Below are positions 34,762-42,915 of a stretch of 64,000 nucleotides of DNA, one piece after another. Every line of letters begins with the position of its first letter. Positions within the stretch are counted from its first letter, which is position 1. The DNA comes from Variovorax sp. PBL-E5. GTDB lineage: Bacteria > Pseudomonadota > Gammaproteobacteria > Burkholderiales > Burkholderiaceae_C. The position numbers were made by a program, and so were the translations under genes. The notes below the pieces were generated by a model. The model was not told the DNA's origin, made no database searches, and saw nothing but the letters and a program-made list of their open reading frames with translations. The stretch lies in assembly GCF_901827185.1 (NCBI RefSeq), contig NZ_LR594673.1, positions 372,001-436,000 of the forward strand, in the 5' to 3' direction.

Positions 34762-35474
34762 CGGATCCTCTTGAAGTCTGCGACGTTGACGCGGCGCGTG
34801 GCGACGGCGGCGCCGACCTCCGCGTCGTGGAAGATGCCGACCATGGCCGCGCCGCGCGCAGTCGCCTCGCGGATCAGTTCGATCACGGTCTGCGTGTTGG
34901 CGGCATCGAGCGAGGCCGTGGGTTCGTCCAGCAGCAGCAGCGGCTTGGGCTTGATCATGTTGCGCGCGATGTTGATGCGTTGCTGTTCGCCGCCCGAGAA
35001 GGTGGCCGGCGGCAGCTCCCACAGGCGCTCGGGGATGCGAAGGCGCGCGAGCCAGGCGCGCGCGGTCTCGCGCGCGGCCTCGATCGCGCCGGCGTCGTCG
35101 CCCGCGTCCTCGGCCAGCGGCTCGGCCACCACGTCGAGCGCCGCCACGCGCGGGATCACGCGCAGGAACTGGCTCACGTAGCCGATGGTGTCGCGCCGCA
35201 GGCGCACCAGCTCGCGCGGCGCGACCTCGGTCACTTCGACCGCTTCGCCGCCCGCGGGCCGCACCGTGATGCGGCCCGCGCTCGCACGGTAGTTCGCATA
35301 GACGAGCTTGAGCAGCGTGCTCTTGCCGAGGCCGGAGGCGCCGTCGAGCACCACGCATTCGCCGGCCGCGACATCGAGGTCGATGCCGTCGAACACCGAG
35401 AGTTCGAGCCGGTTCTGATGATGCAGGGTGAAGCGCTTGGCGACGCCGCGCAGTTGCAGCAGGGGCGGGTTCAT
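34758..35474 (-). CDS. phnL: C-P lyase complex ABC-like protein PhnL
   Basis: 238 residues. GASGLGKSTLLKLVYANYRASAGRI, FSGGEQQRINIARN and LLLLDEPTASLD are Walker A, signature and Walker B. PhnL is an ABC ATPase that associates with the C-P lyase core rather than a membrane permease. It overlaps phnK and phnM by 4 bases each. Confidence 0.95.
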   Translation of the reverse strand: MNPPLLQLRGVAKRFTLHHQNRLELSVFDGIDLDVAAGECVVLDGASGLGKSTLLKLVYANYRASAGRITVRPAGGEAVEVTEVAPRELVRLRRDTIGYVSQFLRVIPRVAALDVVAEPLAEDAGDDAGAIEAARETARAWLARLRIPERLWELPPATFSGGEQQRINIARNMIKPKPLLLLDEPTASLDAANTQTVIELIREATARGAAMVGIFHDAEVGAAVATRRVNVADFKRIR

Positions 35475-36304
35475 GGCTGGAGCACCGAGGAAACGAGAAG
35501 CTGGGTGTAGGGATGCTGCGGATCGTCGAGCAGCTGGTCGGTGAGGCCGGCTTCGACCACGCGGCCCTTGTGCATCACCATCATGCGGTGCGCGAGCAGC
35601 CGCGCCACCGCGAGGTCGTGGGTGACGACGATGGCCGCGAGCTGCATCTGCCGCGTGAGCTGGCGCAGCAGGTCGAGCAGGCGCGCCTGCACCGACACGT
35701 CGAGGCCCGAGGTCGGTTCGTCCATGAACATCAGGCGCGGTGCGGTGACCAGGTTGCGCGCGATCTGCAGCCGCTGGCGCATGCCGCCGGAGAAGGTGCG
35801 CGGCGCATCGTCGATGCGGCGCGGGTCGATCTCCACGCGCTGCAGCCATTCGCCGGCCGTTGCGCGCAGGCGCCCGTAGTGCCGATGGCCGAGGCCCATC
35901 AGGCGCTCGCCGACGTTGGCGCCGGCCGAGACGTCCATGCGCAGGCCGTCGGCCGCGTTCTGGTGCACGAAGCCCCAGTCGGTGCGCGCGAGCAGCCGCT
36001 GCGAAGCTTCGCTCATCGCGAACACGTCCTCGAGGCGGCCGTCGCGCGTGAGGAATTCGACGCTGCCGCTGTCGGGCCGGCTGCGCGCCGCGACCGCATC
36101 GAGCAGCGTGGTCTTGCCGGAACCCGATTCGCCGACCACCGCGAGCACCTCGCCGGGCCAGAGATCGAAAGAGGCGTTCTCGACCGCGACGCGCTCGCCA
36201 TAGCGCTTGCCGATGCCGCGCACGCGCAAGAGGGGATGGCTCACTGGAGTACCTTCGCGCAGCAGCGCTGCGGTATTCGCCTTCGGAACGGCCGGGCGGC
36301 TCAT
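35471..36304 (-). CDS. phnK: C-P lyase complex ABC-like protein PhnK
   Basis: 277 residues, longer than the Escherichia coli protein at the N-terminus. GESGSGKTTLLDAVA, FSGGMRQRLQIARNLV and LMFMDEPTSGLD are intact ABC motifs. PhnK docks on the PhnGHIJ core. The start at 36304 is set by an ATGA overlap with phnJ; a GTG at about 36244 (VSHPLLRV) is an alternative that would give the usual length. Confidence 0.93.
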   Translation of the reverse strand: MSRPAVPKANTAALLREGTPVSHPLLRVRGIGKRYGERVAVENASFDLWPGEVLAVVGESGSGKTTLLDAVAARSRPDSGSVEFLTRDGRLEDVFAMSEASQRLLARTDWGFVHQNAADGLRMDVSAGANVGERLMGLGHRHYGRLRATAGEWLQRVEIDPRRIDDAPRTFSGGMRQRLQIARNLVTAPRLMFMDEPTSGLDVSVQARLLDLLRQLTRQMQLAAIVVTHDLAVARLLAHRMMVMHKGRVVEAGLTDQLLDDPQHPYTQLLVSSVLQP

Positions 36305-37173
36305 GACGCGACCTCCTCCAGCGGACCGACCTCGACGGCCGCCTCGGCCTGGCGCGTTCGGCAATGGTCGGAGTCGGAGCACACGTGCATGCGCGTGCCG
36401 CGGTCGTCGGTGATGATCTCGTCGAGGAAGCTGTCGGTCGCGCCGCACAGCGCGCACGGCGCATCCCAGCGCTGCACCTCGAAGGGATGGTCCTCGAAGC
36501 TCAGGCTTTCGACCGGCGTGTAGGGCGGCACGGCATAGATGCGTTTCTCGCGGCCGGCGCCGAAGAGTTGCAGTGCAGGGTTCATGTGCATCTTCGGGTT
36601 GTCGAATTTCGGGATCGGCGACGGCGACATCACGTAGCGGCCGTTGACCAGCACCGGGTAGTCGTAGGTGGTCGCGATGTGGCCGAAGCGTGCGATGTCC
36701 TCGTAGAGCTTCACGTGCATCAGCCCGTACTCGGCCAGTGCGTGCAGCGTGCGGGTGCTTCGCTCGCGCGGCTCCAGGCGCTGCATCGGCTCGGGCACCG
36801 GCACCTGGTAGACCAGCACCTGGCCCTCGGCGAGCGGCGCCTCGGGAATGCGGTGGCGGGTCTGGATCAACGTCGCCTCGGTGGTGCGCGTGGTGGTGCG
36901 CACGCCGGTGGTCCGCTCGAAGAAGCGGCGGATGTTGACCGCATTGACGGTGTCGTCCGAGCCCTGGTCGATCACCTTGAGCACCTCGCGCGGACCGATC
37001 ACCGCGGCCGTCACCTGGATCCCGCCGGTGCCCCAGCCATAGGGCAGCGGCATCTCGCGCGAGCCGAAGGGCACCTGGTAGCCGGGGATCGCGACTGCCT
37101 TGAGGATGGCGCGGCGGATCATGCGCTTGGTGCGCTCGTCAAGGTAGGCGAAGTTGAAATTCTCGTCATTCAT
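36301..37173 (-). CDS. phnJ: Carbon-phosphorus lyase, radical SAM subunit
   Basis: 290 residues. The four conserved cysteines C240, C243, C265 and C271 and Gly31 (IPGYQVPF) sit one residue before their Escherichia coli counterparts. It uses S-adenosylmethionine and an iron-sulfur cluster to cleave the C-P bond of ribose 1-alkylphosphonate 5-phosphate, releasing the alkane. It is coupled to phnI and phnK by 4-base overlaps. Confidence 0.97.
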   Translation of the reverse strand: MNDENFNFAYLDERTKRMIRRAILKAVAIPGYQVPFGSREMPLPYGWGTGGIQVTAAVIGPREVLKVIDQGSDDTVNAVNIRRFFERTTGVRTTTRTTEATLIQTRHRIPEAPLAEGQVLVYQVPVPEPMQRLEPRERSTRTLHALAEYGLMHVKLYEDIARFGHIATTYDYPVLVNGRYVMSPSPIPKFDNPKMHMNPALQLFGAGREKRIYAVPPYTPVESLSFEDHPFEVQRWDAPCALCGATDSFLDEIITDDRGTRMHVCSDSDHCRTRQAEAAVEVGPLEEVAS

Positions 37174-38270
37174 TCTTCATCTCCGACGGCAGCGGGCGTC
37201 GCGGCGCGCATGCGGCGCACCAGTTCGAGCTCGGCCTGGAAGTCCACGTAGTGCGGCAGCTTCAGGTGCTGCACGAAGCCCGAGGCCTCGAGGCTGTCGC
37301 TGTGCGAGAGCACGAACTCCTGCATCTGCGCCGGCGCCTTGACCGCCTCGCCGAGTTCGTCGGCGCGCAGTGCGCGGTCGACCAGGCTCATCGCCATCGC
37401 CTTGCGCTCGCAATGGCCGAACGTGAGCCCGTAGCCGCGCGTGAACTGCGGCGGCTCGGTCTTGCTGCCGGCGAACTGGTTGACCATCTCGCACTCGGTG
37501 ATCTCCATGTCGCCGATCGAGATCGCGAAGCCGAGCTCTTCGGGCTCGATCTCGAGCGCCGCACTGCCGAAGCGGATCTCCCCGACGAAGGGATGGCTGC
37601 CCGCGTAGCCGCGCTGCGTCGAATAGGCCATCGCGAGCAGGAAGCCCTCGTCGCCGCGCGCGAGGTTCTGCAGCCGCGTCGCGCGGTCGGCCGGAAAGCG
37701 CAGCGGTTCGCGTGTGAGGTCCACCGGCGCCGGATCGCCGGGCGGCACGGGCCGCTTCTCGATCAGGCCTTCGTGGTCGAGCAGGTCGACCACGCGCGGC
37801 ACCTCGGCAGGCGCGGCGTCGTTGGCCGCGTGCATCTGATCTTTGCGCGCGGGCTCCTGGCCGGCGGCCAGCAGCGAGAAGTCGAGCAGCCGCTGCGTGT
37901 AGTCGTAGGTCGGGCCGAGCACCTGTCCGCCCGGCAGGTCCTTGAAGGTGGCGGAGATGCGGCGGTCCAGTTCCATGCGCGCGGTGGCCAGCGGCACGCT
38001 GGTGCCCAGGCGCGGCAGCGTGGCGCGGTAGGCGCGCAGCAGGAAGATCGCCTCGACCAGATCGCCCGCGGCCTGCTTGATCGCCAGTGCCGCGAGTTCG
38101 GGGTCGTACACCGAGCCCTCGGTCATCACGCGGTCGACCGCGAGCTTGAGCTGCTCGCGGATCTGCGCGACGCCGAGCTCGGGCGTCGTGCCGGCACCGC
38201 GGCGCTGTTCGGCGAGCAGGCGGTAGCTGGCGAGGATGGCGGCTTCTCCGCCCTTGACGGCAACGTACAT
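37170..38270 (-). CDS. phnI: C-P lyase core subunit PhnI
   Basis: 366 residues. The N-terminus MYVAVKGGEAAILASYRLLAE and the segment FAGSKTEPPQFTRGYGLTFGHCERKAM-like region are diagnostic. PhnI is the nucleosidase subunit that, with G, H and L, attaches the phosphonate to ribose triphosphate in place of adenine. It follows phnH by 1 base and overlaps phnJ by 4. Confidence 0.96.
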   Translation of the reverse strand: MYVAVKGGEAAILASYRLLAEQRRGAGTTPELGVAQIREQLKLAVDRVMTEGSVYDPELAALAIKQAAGDLVEAIFLLRAYRATLPRLGTSVPLATARMELDRRISATFKDLPGGQVLGPTYDYTQRLLDFSLLAAGQEPARKDQMHAANDAAPAEVPRVVDLLDHEGLIEKRPVPPGDPAPVDLTREPLRFPADRATRLQNLARGDEGFLLAMAYSTQRGYAGSHPFVGEIRFGSAALEIEPEELGFAISIGDMEITECEMVNQFAGSKTEPPQFTRGYGLTFGHCERKAMAMSLVDRALRADELGEAVKAPAQMQEFVLSHSDSLEASGFVQHLKLPHYVDFQAELELVRRMRAATPAAVGDEE

Positions 38271-38271
38271 C

Positions 38272-38901
38272 TCAGTTCTCCATCCGGATGCGCGTGGTGC
38301 GCGGGAGCCCGACGATCTGCCGCTCGGTGGCGAGGAACAGGTCGATGCCGCACGGGAAGGCCGCGTGCTCGGCGGCGCGCTGCGCCACCAGCGCGTGGGC
38401 GGCCTGCGGCGCGAGGCCGACCGTCAGCCGCACCTGGCCGCGGATGCCGGGGCCATGCAGTTGCCAGGCCGCGCCGCCGGCCGCCGCGTCGGCGAAGGCC
38501 GGCACTTCGAGCACGCAGGTCGCCGATTGGTCGGGGTAGGTGTCGCTGCCCTGGGCGAAGCCGTCGAGCGCGGGCATCTCGTCACCGGCTGCGACCCACG
38601 CGAACTGCGCCTGCGCCGGTTCGTCGACCAGCACGCAGCCGCAGTGAAAGCGCAGCCACGCCGCCGCGTCGCTGCCGGCCAGCGAAGGCGACAGCCAGAG
38701 CCTGCAATCGGGATCGAGCAGCGCCAGCAGCAGGGCCGCGGCCGCCGCATGACCGCGCGCGGGCACCTCGGCATCGTGCGGCACGTCGACCGGCCGGCCA
38801 GGATGCGACAGCGCCTGCAACGCCGCGCGGAACACGGCCTGGCTGCCGAGCGCCGGGTCGGAGAAACCGGCGCCGATGGCGGCGAGTTCGCTGGGGGTCA
38901 T
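38272..38901 (-). CDS. phnH: C-P lyase core subunit PhnH
   Basis: 209 residues. AIGAGFSDPALGSQAVFRAALQALSHPGRP at the N-terminus and HGPGIRGQVRL near residue 150 mark PhnH. It is a structural subunit of the PhnGHIJ complex. Start set by a 4-base overlap with phnG. Confidence 0.95.
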   Translation of the reverse strand: MTPSELAAIGAGFSDPALGSQAVFRAALQALSHPGRPVDVPHDAEVPARGHAAAAALLLALLDPDCRLWLSPSLAGSDAAAWLRFHCGCVLVDEPAQAQFAWVAAGDEMPALDGFAQGSDTYPDQSATCVLEVPAFADAAAGGAAWQLHGPGIRGQVRLTVGLAPQAAHALVAQRAAEHAAFPCGIDLFLATERQIVGLPRTTRIRMEN

Positions 38902-39413
38902 GCGCCCTCCTCCTCGTCCTCGCCCGCGCTGCCGGATTCGCGCGCCACGGTGAAGAACTCGACCTTGCTGGCCTGGGCGCGCGCACGTCGCGCCATGCGT
39001 TCGCGGGCCAGGTGCGCGCGCACCGGCGCCAGCAGACTGGCGTCGAGCACGGCATGCTGTGCCGGATCCTGCAGCAGCGCATCGGCCGTCGCGGCCAGTT
39101 GGGCATGCCGGTGCGAGCGGCCGAGCACATAGGCAACGCCGACCGGCGCCTCGTGCTGCAAGGGCTCGGCCAGCCGGAGCGCGCAGCGCGTGACGGTGAC
39201 TTCGCCGAGATTGAAGCGCTCGCCGGTGCCGCCGGCGCGGCCCTGGACCATCATCAGCCCGGTCTCCGGCGCGCGCAGCCAGCGCGGCGTCTTGCGTGCG
39301 TGCGCGCAGAGCGCGGGTTCGAGCAGCGCCATCGGCGCGCGCGCCAGCAAGGCCATCCACTGCGCGCGCTGCGGCGGCCGGTCGGCCGGATGGCTGTCAA
39401 AGGCATGAAACAT
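38898..39413 (-). CDS. phnG: C-P lyase core subunit PhnG
   Basis: 171 residues. RAQWMALLARAPMALLEPAL and GLMMVQGRAGGTGERFNLGEVTVTRCALRL are PhnG features. First gene of the phnGHIJKLM operon. The acidic tail (GEDEEEG) is longer than in the Escherichia coli protein. No strong ribosome site precedes ATG 39413; a TTG at 39455 is rejected because it overlaps the operator. Confidence 0.94.
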   Translation of the reverse strand: MFHAFDSHPADRPPQRAQWMALLARAPMALLEPALCAHARKTPRWLRAPETGLMMVQGRAGGTGERFNLGEVTVTRCALRLAEPLQHEAPVGVAYVLGRSHRHAQLAATADALLQDPAQHAVLDASLLAPVRAHLARERMARRARAQASKVEFFTVARESGSAGEDEEEGA

Positions 39414-39434
39414 GGAGGTGGTACTCTGCGAAAG

Positions 39435-39446
39435 TTGTATAGACAA
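39435..39446. promoter_or_regulatory. PhnF operator between phnG and phnF
   Basis: TTGTATAGACAA is an inverted repeat (TTGT/ACAA) in the 77-base divergent gap. It differs by only two bases from TGGTATAGACCA, the PhnF site described in Mycobacterium smegmatis. It lies 21 bases upstream of the phnG ATG and 44 bases before phnF, so it can control both. Confidence 0.7.
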
Positions 39447-39490
39447 ATCGAACAACAGCCGCGAGCTTAGAACCGGGCCATGTAGCTTTC

Positions 39491-40258
39491 ATGACAGCCA
39501 TCACCTCACTCTCCGCATCTTCTTCCGCCGCCCTTTCCGCGCCCGCCGTGCGCGACAGCTTCTGGATCCGCATCGCGGCCGAGCTGGCCGAATCAATCGC
39601 ACGCGGCATCTATCCGCCGGGCCAGCGGCTGCCTTCGGAACATGCGCTGGCCGAGCAGTTCGGCGTCAACCGCCACACCATTCGCCGTTCGCTCGCGAGC
39701 CTGTGCAGCCAGGGCCTGCTGCGCGCGACCCAGGGCAGCGGCACCTATGTCGAGGACTTTGCGGTCGACCTCGTGCTCACCAGGCGCACGCGCCATCACC
39801 AGAACATGGCGCAGGCAGGACTGCGCGGCGCGTTGCGCGTGCTCGACGCGCGCAACGTGCGTGCCACCGCGGCGCAGGCGCGTGCGCTGCGTGTGCCGGC
39901 GCGAAGCCCGGTGCTGTGCCTGCACGTGCTCGGCGAGGCGGAGGGCCAGCCGCTGCATGTCGGCGAGCGCTGCTTTCCGCTGCCGCGCTTCGCGGGTCTC
40001 GACGATGTGGTGCGCGAGACCGGCTCGATCACCGCGGGCTTCGAAGCGCGCGGCGTGGCGGACTACACGCGGCTGGAAAGTCGCATCACGGCGCAGATGC
40101 CCGAGGCCGCGGTGGCGGCCCATCTGCGGCAGACCGCGACGCGGCCGGTGCTCGCGGTCGAGAGCATCAATGTCGACACGGCCGGCGTGCCGATCGAATT
40201 CGCGCTGGCCTGGTTCGCGGGCGACCGCGTCACGCTCACGGTGGCGCACGATGCGTGA
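39491..40258 (+). CDS. phnF: Phosphonate metabolism GntR/HutC-type regulator
   Basis: 255 residues. Winged helix SIARGIYPPGQRLPSEHALAEQFGVNRHTIRRSLASLCSQGLLRATQGSGTYV (about 35-87) followed by a UTRA ligand domain ending in VPIEFALAWFAGDRVTLTV. It is divergent from phnG with a matching operator between. Probably a repressor of the locus relieved under phosphate limitation or by a phosphonate metabolite. Confidence 0.94.
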   Translation: MTAITSLSASSSAALSAPAVRDSFWIRIAAELAESIARGIYPPGQRLPSEHALAEQFGVNRHTIRRSLASLCSQGLLRATQGSGTYVEDFAVDLVLTRRTRHHQNMAQAGLRGALRVLDARNVRATAAQARALRVPARSPVLCLHVLGEAEGQPLHVGERCFPLPRFAGLDDVVRETGSITAGFEARGVADYTRLESRITAQMPEAAVAAHLRQTATRPVLAVESINVDTAGVPIEFALAWFAGDRVTLTVAHDA

Positions 40259-40952
40259 CAACCATCGCTATGCGGCGTACTTCGCGCCGGCGGTCGACGA
40301 TGCGTGGTGGCGCGCGGGCAGCCGATGGCTGGGCCGCGATGCGGCGCAACGCCACGCGCTGCCGCAGCCTCCGGTGCCCGGCATTGCCGACGCGGTGCAG
40401 GCTCGGCTCACGCAGGCGCCGCGGCGCTATGGCTGGCATGCCACGCTGAAGGCACCGTTCAGGCTGGCGCCCGGCGTCGACGCGGGCGCGTTGCGCGAGC
40501 GCATGCGAGCGCTTGCCGCCGGCTTCGAGCCTTTCACCTTGCCGCCGCTCGAGGTCTGCCGGCTCGACGACTTTCTGGCGCTGGTGCCCAGGCCGATGAA
40601 CCCGGCGATCGATGCGATCGCCGCTGCGTGCGTGAAGGGCCTGCAGCCGCTGGCCGCGCCGCTGCCGCCGGCCGAGCTGGCGCGCCGCCGCGCCGCGGGC
40701 CTCACACCGCTCGAGGATGCGCTGCTGCTGCGCTGGGGCTACCCGTTCGTGCTCGAGCGCTTTCGCTTCCACCTGTCGCTGACCGGCGCGTTGGGCGACG
40801 CCGAGCCGTCCATCACCGAGGCGCTGGAGCGCACGGCCTCGGCATGGTTCGGCGACATGCCGGCATGCCGCTTCCAATCGATCGCGCTCTTCGCGGAGGC
40901 GCAGCCCGGCGCGGACTTCGTGCTGGTCGAGCACTTCCGGCTCGGCGCATGA
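40251..40952 (+). CDS. DUF1045 phosphonate-operon protein
   Basis: 233 residues, the family known as putative phosphonate metabolism protein (DUF1045). RYAAYFAPAVDDAWW, RRYGWHATLKAPFRL near residue 58 and RFRFHLSLTGAL near residue 180 give two H-x-T/S-like motifs. This is the layout of the 2H phosphoesterase fold, so hydrolysis of a cyclic ribose phosphate is conceivable. It overlaps phnF by 8 bases and phnN by 4. No phnP is in the window. Function is inference. Confidence 0.88.
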   Translation: MRDNHRYAAYFAPAVDDAWWRAGSRWLGRDAAQRHALPQPPVPGIADAVQARLTQAPRRYGWHATLKAPFRLAPGVDAGALRERMRALAAGFEPFTLPPLEVCRLDDFLALVPRPMNPAIDAIAAACVKGLQPLAAPLPPAELARRRAAGLTPLEDALLLRWGYPFVLERFRFHLSLTGALGDAEPSITEALERTASAWFGDMPACRFQSIALFAEAQPGADFVLVEHFRLGA

Positions 40953-41506
40953 ACGGCGGCAAGGGAAAGGGTCGGCTCATCTACGTGATGGGTCCTTCGG
41001 GTGCCGGCAAGGACAGCCTGCTGGCCTGGCTGAAGGCAAAGCTGCCGCCGCAGGCCGATGTGCATTGGGCGCGCCGCACGATCACGCGACCGGTGCGGCC
41101 CGGCGACGAGCAGCATCACAGCGTGGATGCCGATGCGTTCCGGCGTTTGCGCGACGCGCAGGCCTTCGCGTTCCACTGGCAGGCCAACGGACTGCATTAC
41201 GGCGTGCAGCACGTCGAGCTCGCGCCGCTCGCGGCCGGCCACCGGGTCATCGTCAGCGGCTCGCGGGCCTACCTGCCGCAGGCGCTGGACAGGTTTCCGG
41301 AGCTGGCGGTGGTGCAGATCACGGCGAGCGTCGAGACGCTGCGCCACCGCCTGCTCACGCGCAGTCGCGAAACACCCGAGGCGGTCGAAGCACGCGTGCG
41401 GCGCGCGCTCGCCTATCAGGCGCCGGCACACGCGATCGTGATTCGCAACGACGGCACACTCGATGTCGCGGGCGCGGCACTGTTGAGCGCATTCGAACGA
41501 CTTTGA
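40949..41506 (+). CDS. phnN: Ribose 1,5-bisphosphate phosphokinase
   Basis: 185 residues, guanylate-kinase-like. Walker A GPSGAGKDSLL (residues 15-25) and ARRTITRPVRPGDEQHHSV are PhnN features. It phosphorylates ribose 1,5-bisphosphate to PRPP, recycling the ribose released in C-P lyase metabolism. Last gene of the phnF unit, coupled by ATGA overlap. Confidence 0.93.
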   Translation: MNGGKGKGRLIYVMGPSGAGKDSLLAWLKAKLPPQADVHWARRTITRPVRPGDEQHHSVDADAFRRLRDAQAFAFHWQANGLHYGVQHVELAPLAAGHRVIVSGSRAYLPQALDRFPELAVVQITASVETLRHRLLTRSRETPEAVEARVRRALAYQAPAHAIVIRNDGTLDVAGAALLSAFERL

Positions 41507-41757
41507 TGCACCGCTCCGTGCGCGTGGCATGCGAAGGCTTGGCGGGGCACGTTCAGATGGCGGCCTGCTCGGCGGCGACGAAGAAACCAGAGCGAGGAAT
41601 CGGCGCGTCGACTTCGTTTATCGCGAGTCTGGCGTCGCCCTTCTCCCGCCTTGCGGCGGACGCCATGAGGCCAGCTCAAGGTCCTCAAATAGAATCGAGG
41701 GGCGCGCAATGCGCCGGGCATTCGCCCTTCCCCTTCATCCATCAACATAGAAGAATC

Positions 41758-42153
41758 ATGGCAACTGCAAAGAAGACCGCAAAGACGGCACCTCTCAAGA
41801 AGGCCGTCCCGGCCGCGAAGACCGCACCCGCCGCTGTCAAGCCGGTCAAGGAAACGTTCACGAAATCGGGACTGGCGAGCCATCTGGCCGAACAGTCCGG
41901 CGTCGAACCCAAGGCCGTGAAGGCCGTACTCGCCGCGTTGGAAACAGCCATTCTTGGCTCGATCAACAAGAAGGGCGCGGGCGAATTCACGCTGCCGGGT
42001 CTGCTCAAGATCGGTGTGCTGAAGGTGCCCGCCAAGAAGAAGCGGCGTGGCATTGACCCGTTCACGAAAGTCGAGCGCGAGTTCCCTGCCAAGCCCGCCA
42101 CGGTGCGCATCAAAGCCCGCGCGCTGAAGAAACTGAAGGACGCGGCACTCTGA
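41758..42153 (+). CDS. HU-family DNA-binding protein with basic N-terminal tail
   Basis: 131 residues. A Lys/Ala/Pro-rich tail (residues 2 to about 33) precedes an HU/IHF-like fold (FTKSGLASHLAEQSGVEPKAVKAVLAALETAIL...GEFTLPGLLKI). The DNA-gripping arm contains KKKRRGIDPFTKVEREFPAKP. It would compact or bend DNA. The 251-base gap before it has no gene; a -10-like TAGAAT lies at 41690-41695. A strong hairpin terminator follows the stop by 7 bases. Confidence 0.92.
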   Translation: MATAKKTAKTAPLKKAVPAAKTAPAAVKPVKETFTKSGLASHLAEQSGVEPKAVKAVLAALETAILGSINKKGAGEFTLPGLLKIGVLKVPAKKKRRGIDPFTKVEREFPAKPATVRIKARALKKLKDAAL

Positions 42154-42160
42154 TCGGCAG

Positions 42161-42187
42161 CGCTGCGTGCGTCTGACGCACGCAGCG
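42161..42187 (+). terminator. Strong hairpin terminator after the HU gene
   Basis: A perfect 12-base stem (CGCTGCGTGCGT with ACGCACGCAGCG) around a 3-base CTG loop starts 7 bases after the HU stop, followed by a short T-containing run (ATTTCT). It is the best intrinsic-terminator-like structure in the window. Confidence 0.75.
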
Positions 42188-42241
42188 GCCAGCCATTTCT
42201 CACGAGGGTCGCAGGAAGACGTTCGGCTGCGCGGAAAGTTC

Positions 42242-42325
42242 GCACCAGAACCGGACCGCCGAGGCGTGAAGTCGCGCATCAGGCCCATGCTCGGCTTCAA
42301 GTTCTTCGAACGTGCGGCGGTGTGA
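42242..42325 (+). pseudogene. IS6-family transposase remnant
   Basis: The plus frame from 42242 reads ...DRRGVKSRIRPMLGFKFFERAAV followed by TGA at 42323-42325. VKSRIRPMLGFK-F--AAV is the conserved segment after the last acidic catalytic residue of IS6-type DDE transposases. Upstream residues in frame do not look like transposase and no terminal inverted repeat was seen, so only about 25 codons survive. Confidence 0.6.
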
Positions 42326-42329
42326 TGAC

Positions 42330-42708
42330 TACTTGGCGGAGCGAAAGCTGCATCTGCCGCGCGTCTTCCAAGTTCCGAAAGGCCTCGAAGCAGTCACCGC
42401 GAGAAGCGTCTCGCTGAGCGCAATCGAGTGCGGCTGGGACGAGCTCCTGCGCTTGGCGGCGTCCATTCGATCCGGGCGTGTGTCAGCCACTCCGGCCCTA
42501 CAGCGCTTCGGCTCGGCCGCGCAAGGCGACCCCTGCATCGGGCAGCTGAACCTTGGGACGGCTGCTGCGCACTGTCTTCCTGTGCGACTACATCGCCATC
42601 GAGGACTTCCGGCGCGAGATCCACACGCGACTGAACCGGGGCGAATCGGGGCATCAGCTCCAGCGCGCGGTGTACAGCGGCATCCGAACGACGCAGGTCG
42701 TGCCATGA
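42330..42708 (+). pseudogene. Tn3-family transposase remnant with frameshift
   Basis: Two adjoining frames encode pieces of a Tn3-type TnpA C-terminal region. The first carries WDELLRLAASIRSGRVSA (about 42435-42488). After a stop and frame change near 42547-42552 the second reads LGRLLRTVFLCDYIAIEDF then RREIHTRLNRGESGHQLQRAV, ending at TGA 42706-42708. The order matches Tn3-family transposases. No resolvase or 38-base ends are visible. From 42709 to 42915 nothing further was recognised. Confidence 0.72.
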
Positions 42709-42915
42709 CGAGCAATCGCGTCGTTCGGCGGCTTCCAGCTGTAGGTGCCTTCCCCATGCGCGCGGACACGATTCTCGCTTTCTCGAATGGCAAACGCAGG
42801 GGCCAAAAGGAAATGCATCGCGGGCGGCTGACAGACTACCGCCCGGCGTCGTCTCGCGATGTCTGGCTGAAGCGCGCACGAGGCGCGCAGCCCCCTCCTG
42901 CGCGCGGCCGCGAAG

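Noticed and set aside
40964..41757. Possible gene in the gap before HU
   Set aside because: After phnN ends at 41506 only short non-homologous frames are open; the gap looks like promoter and spacer.
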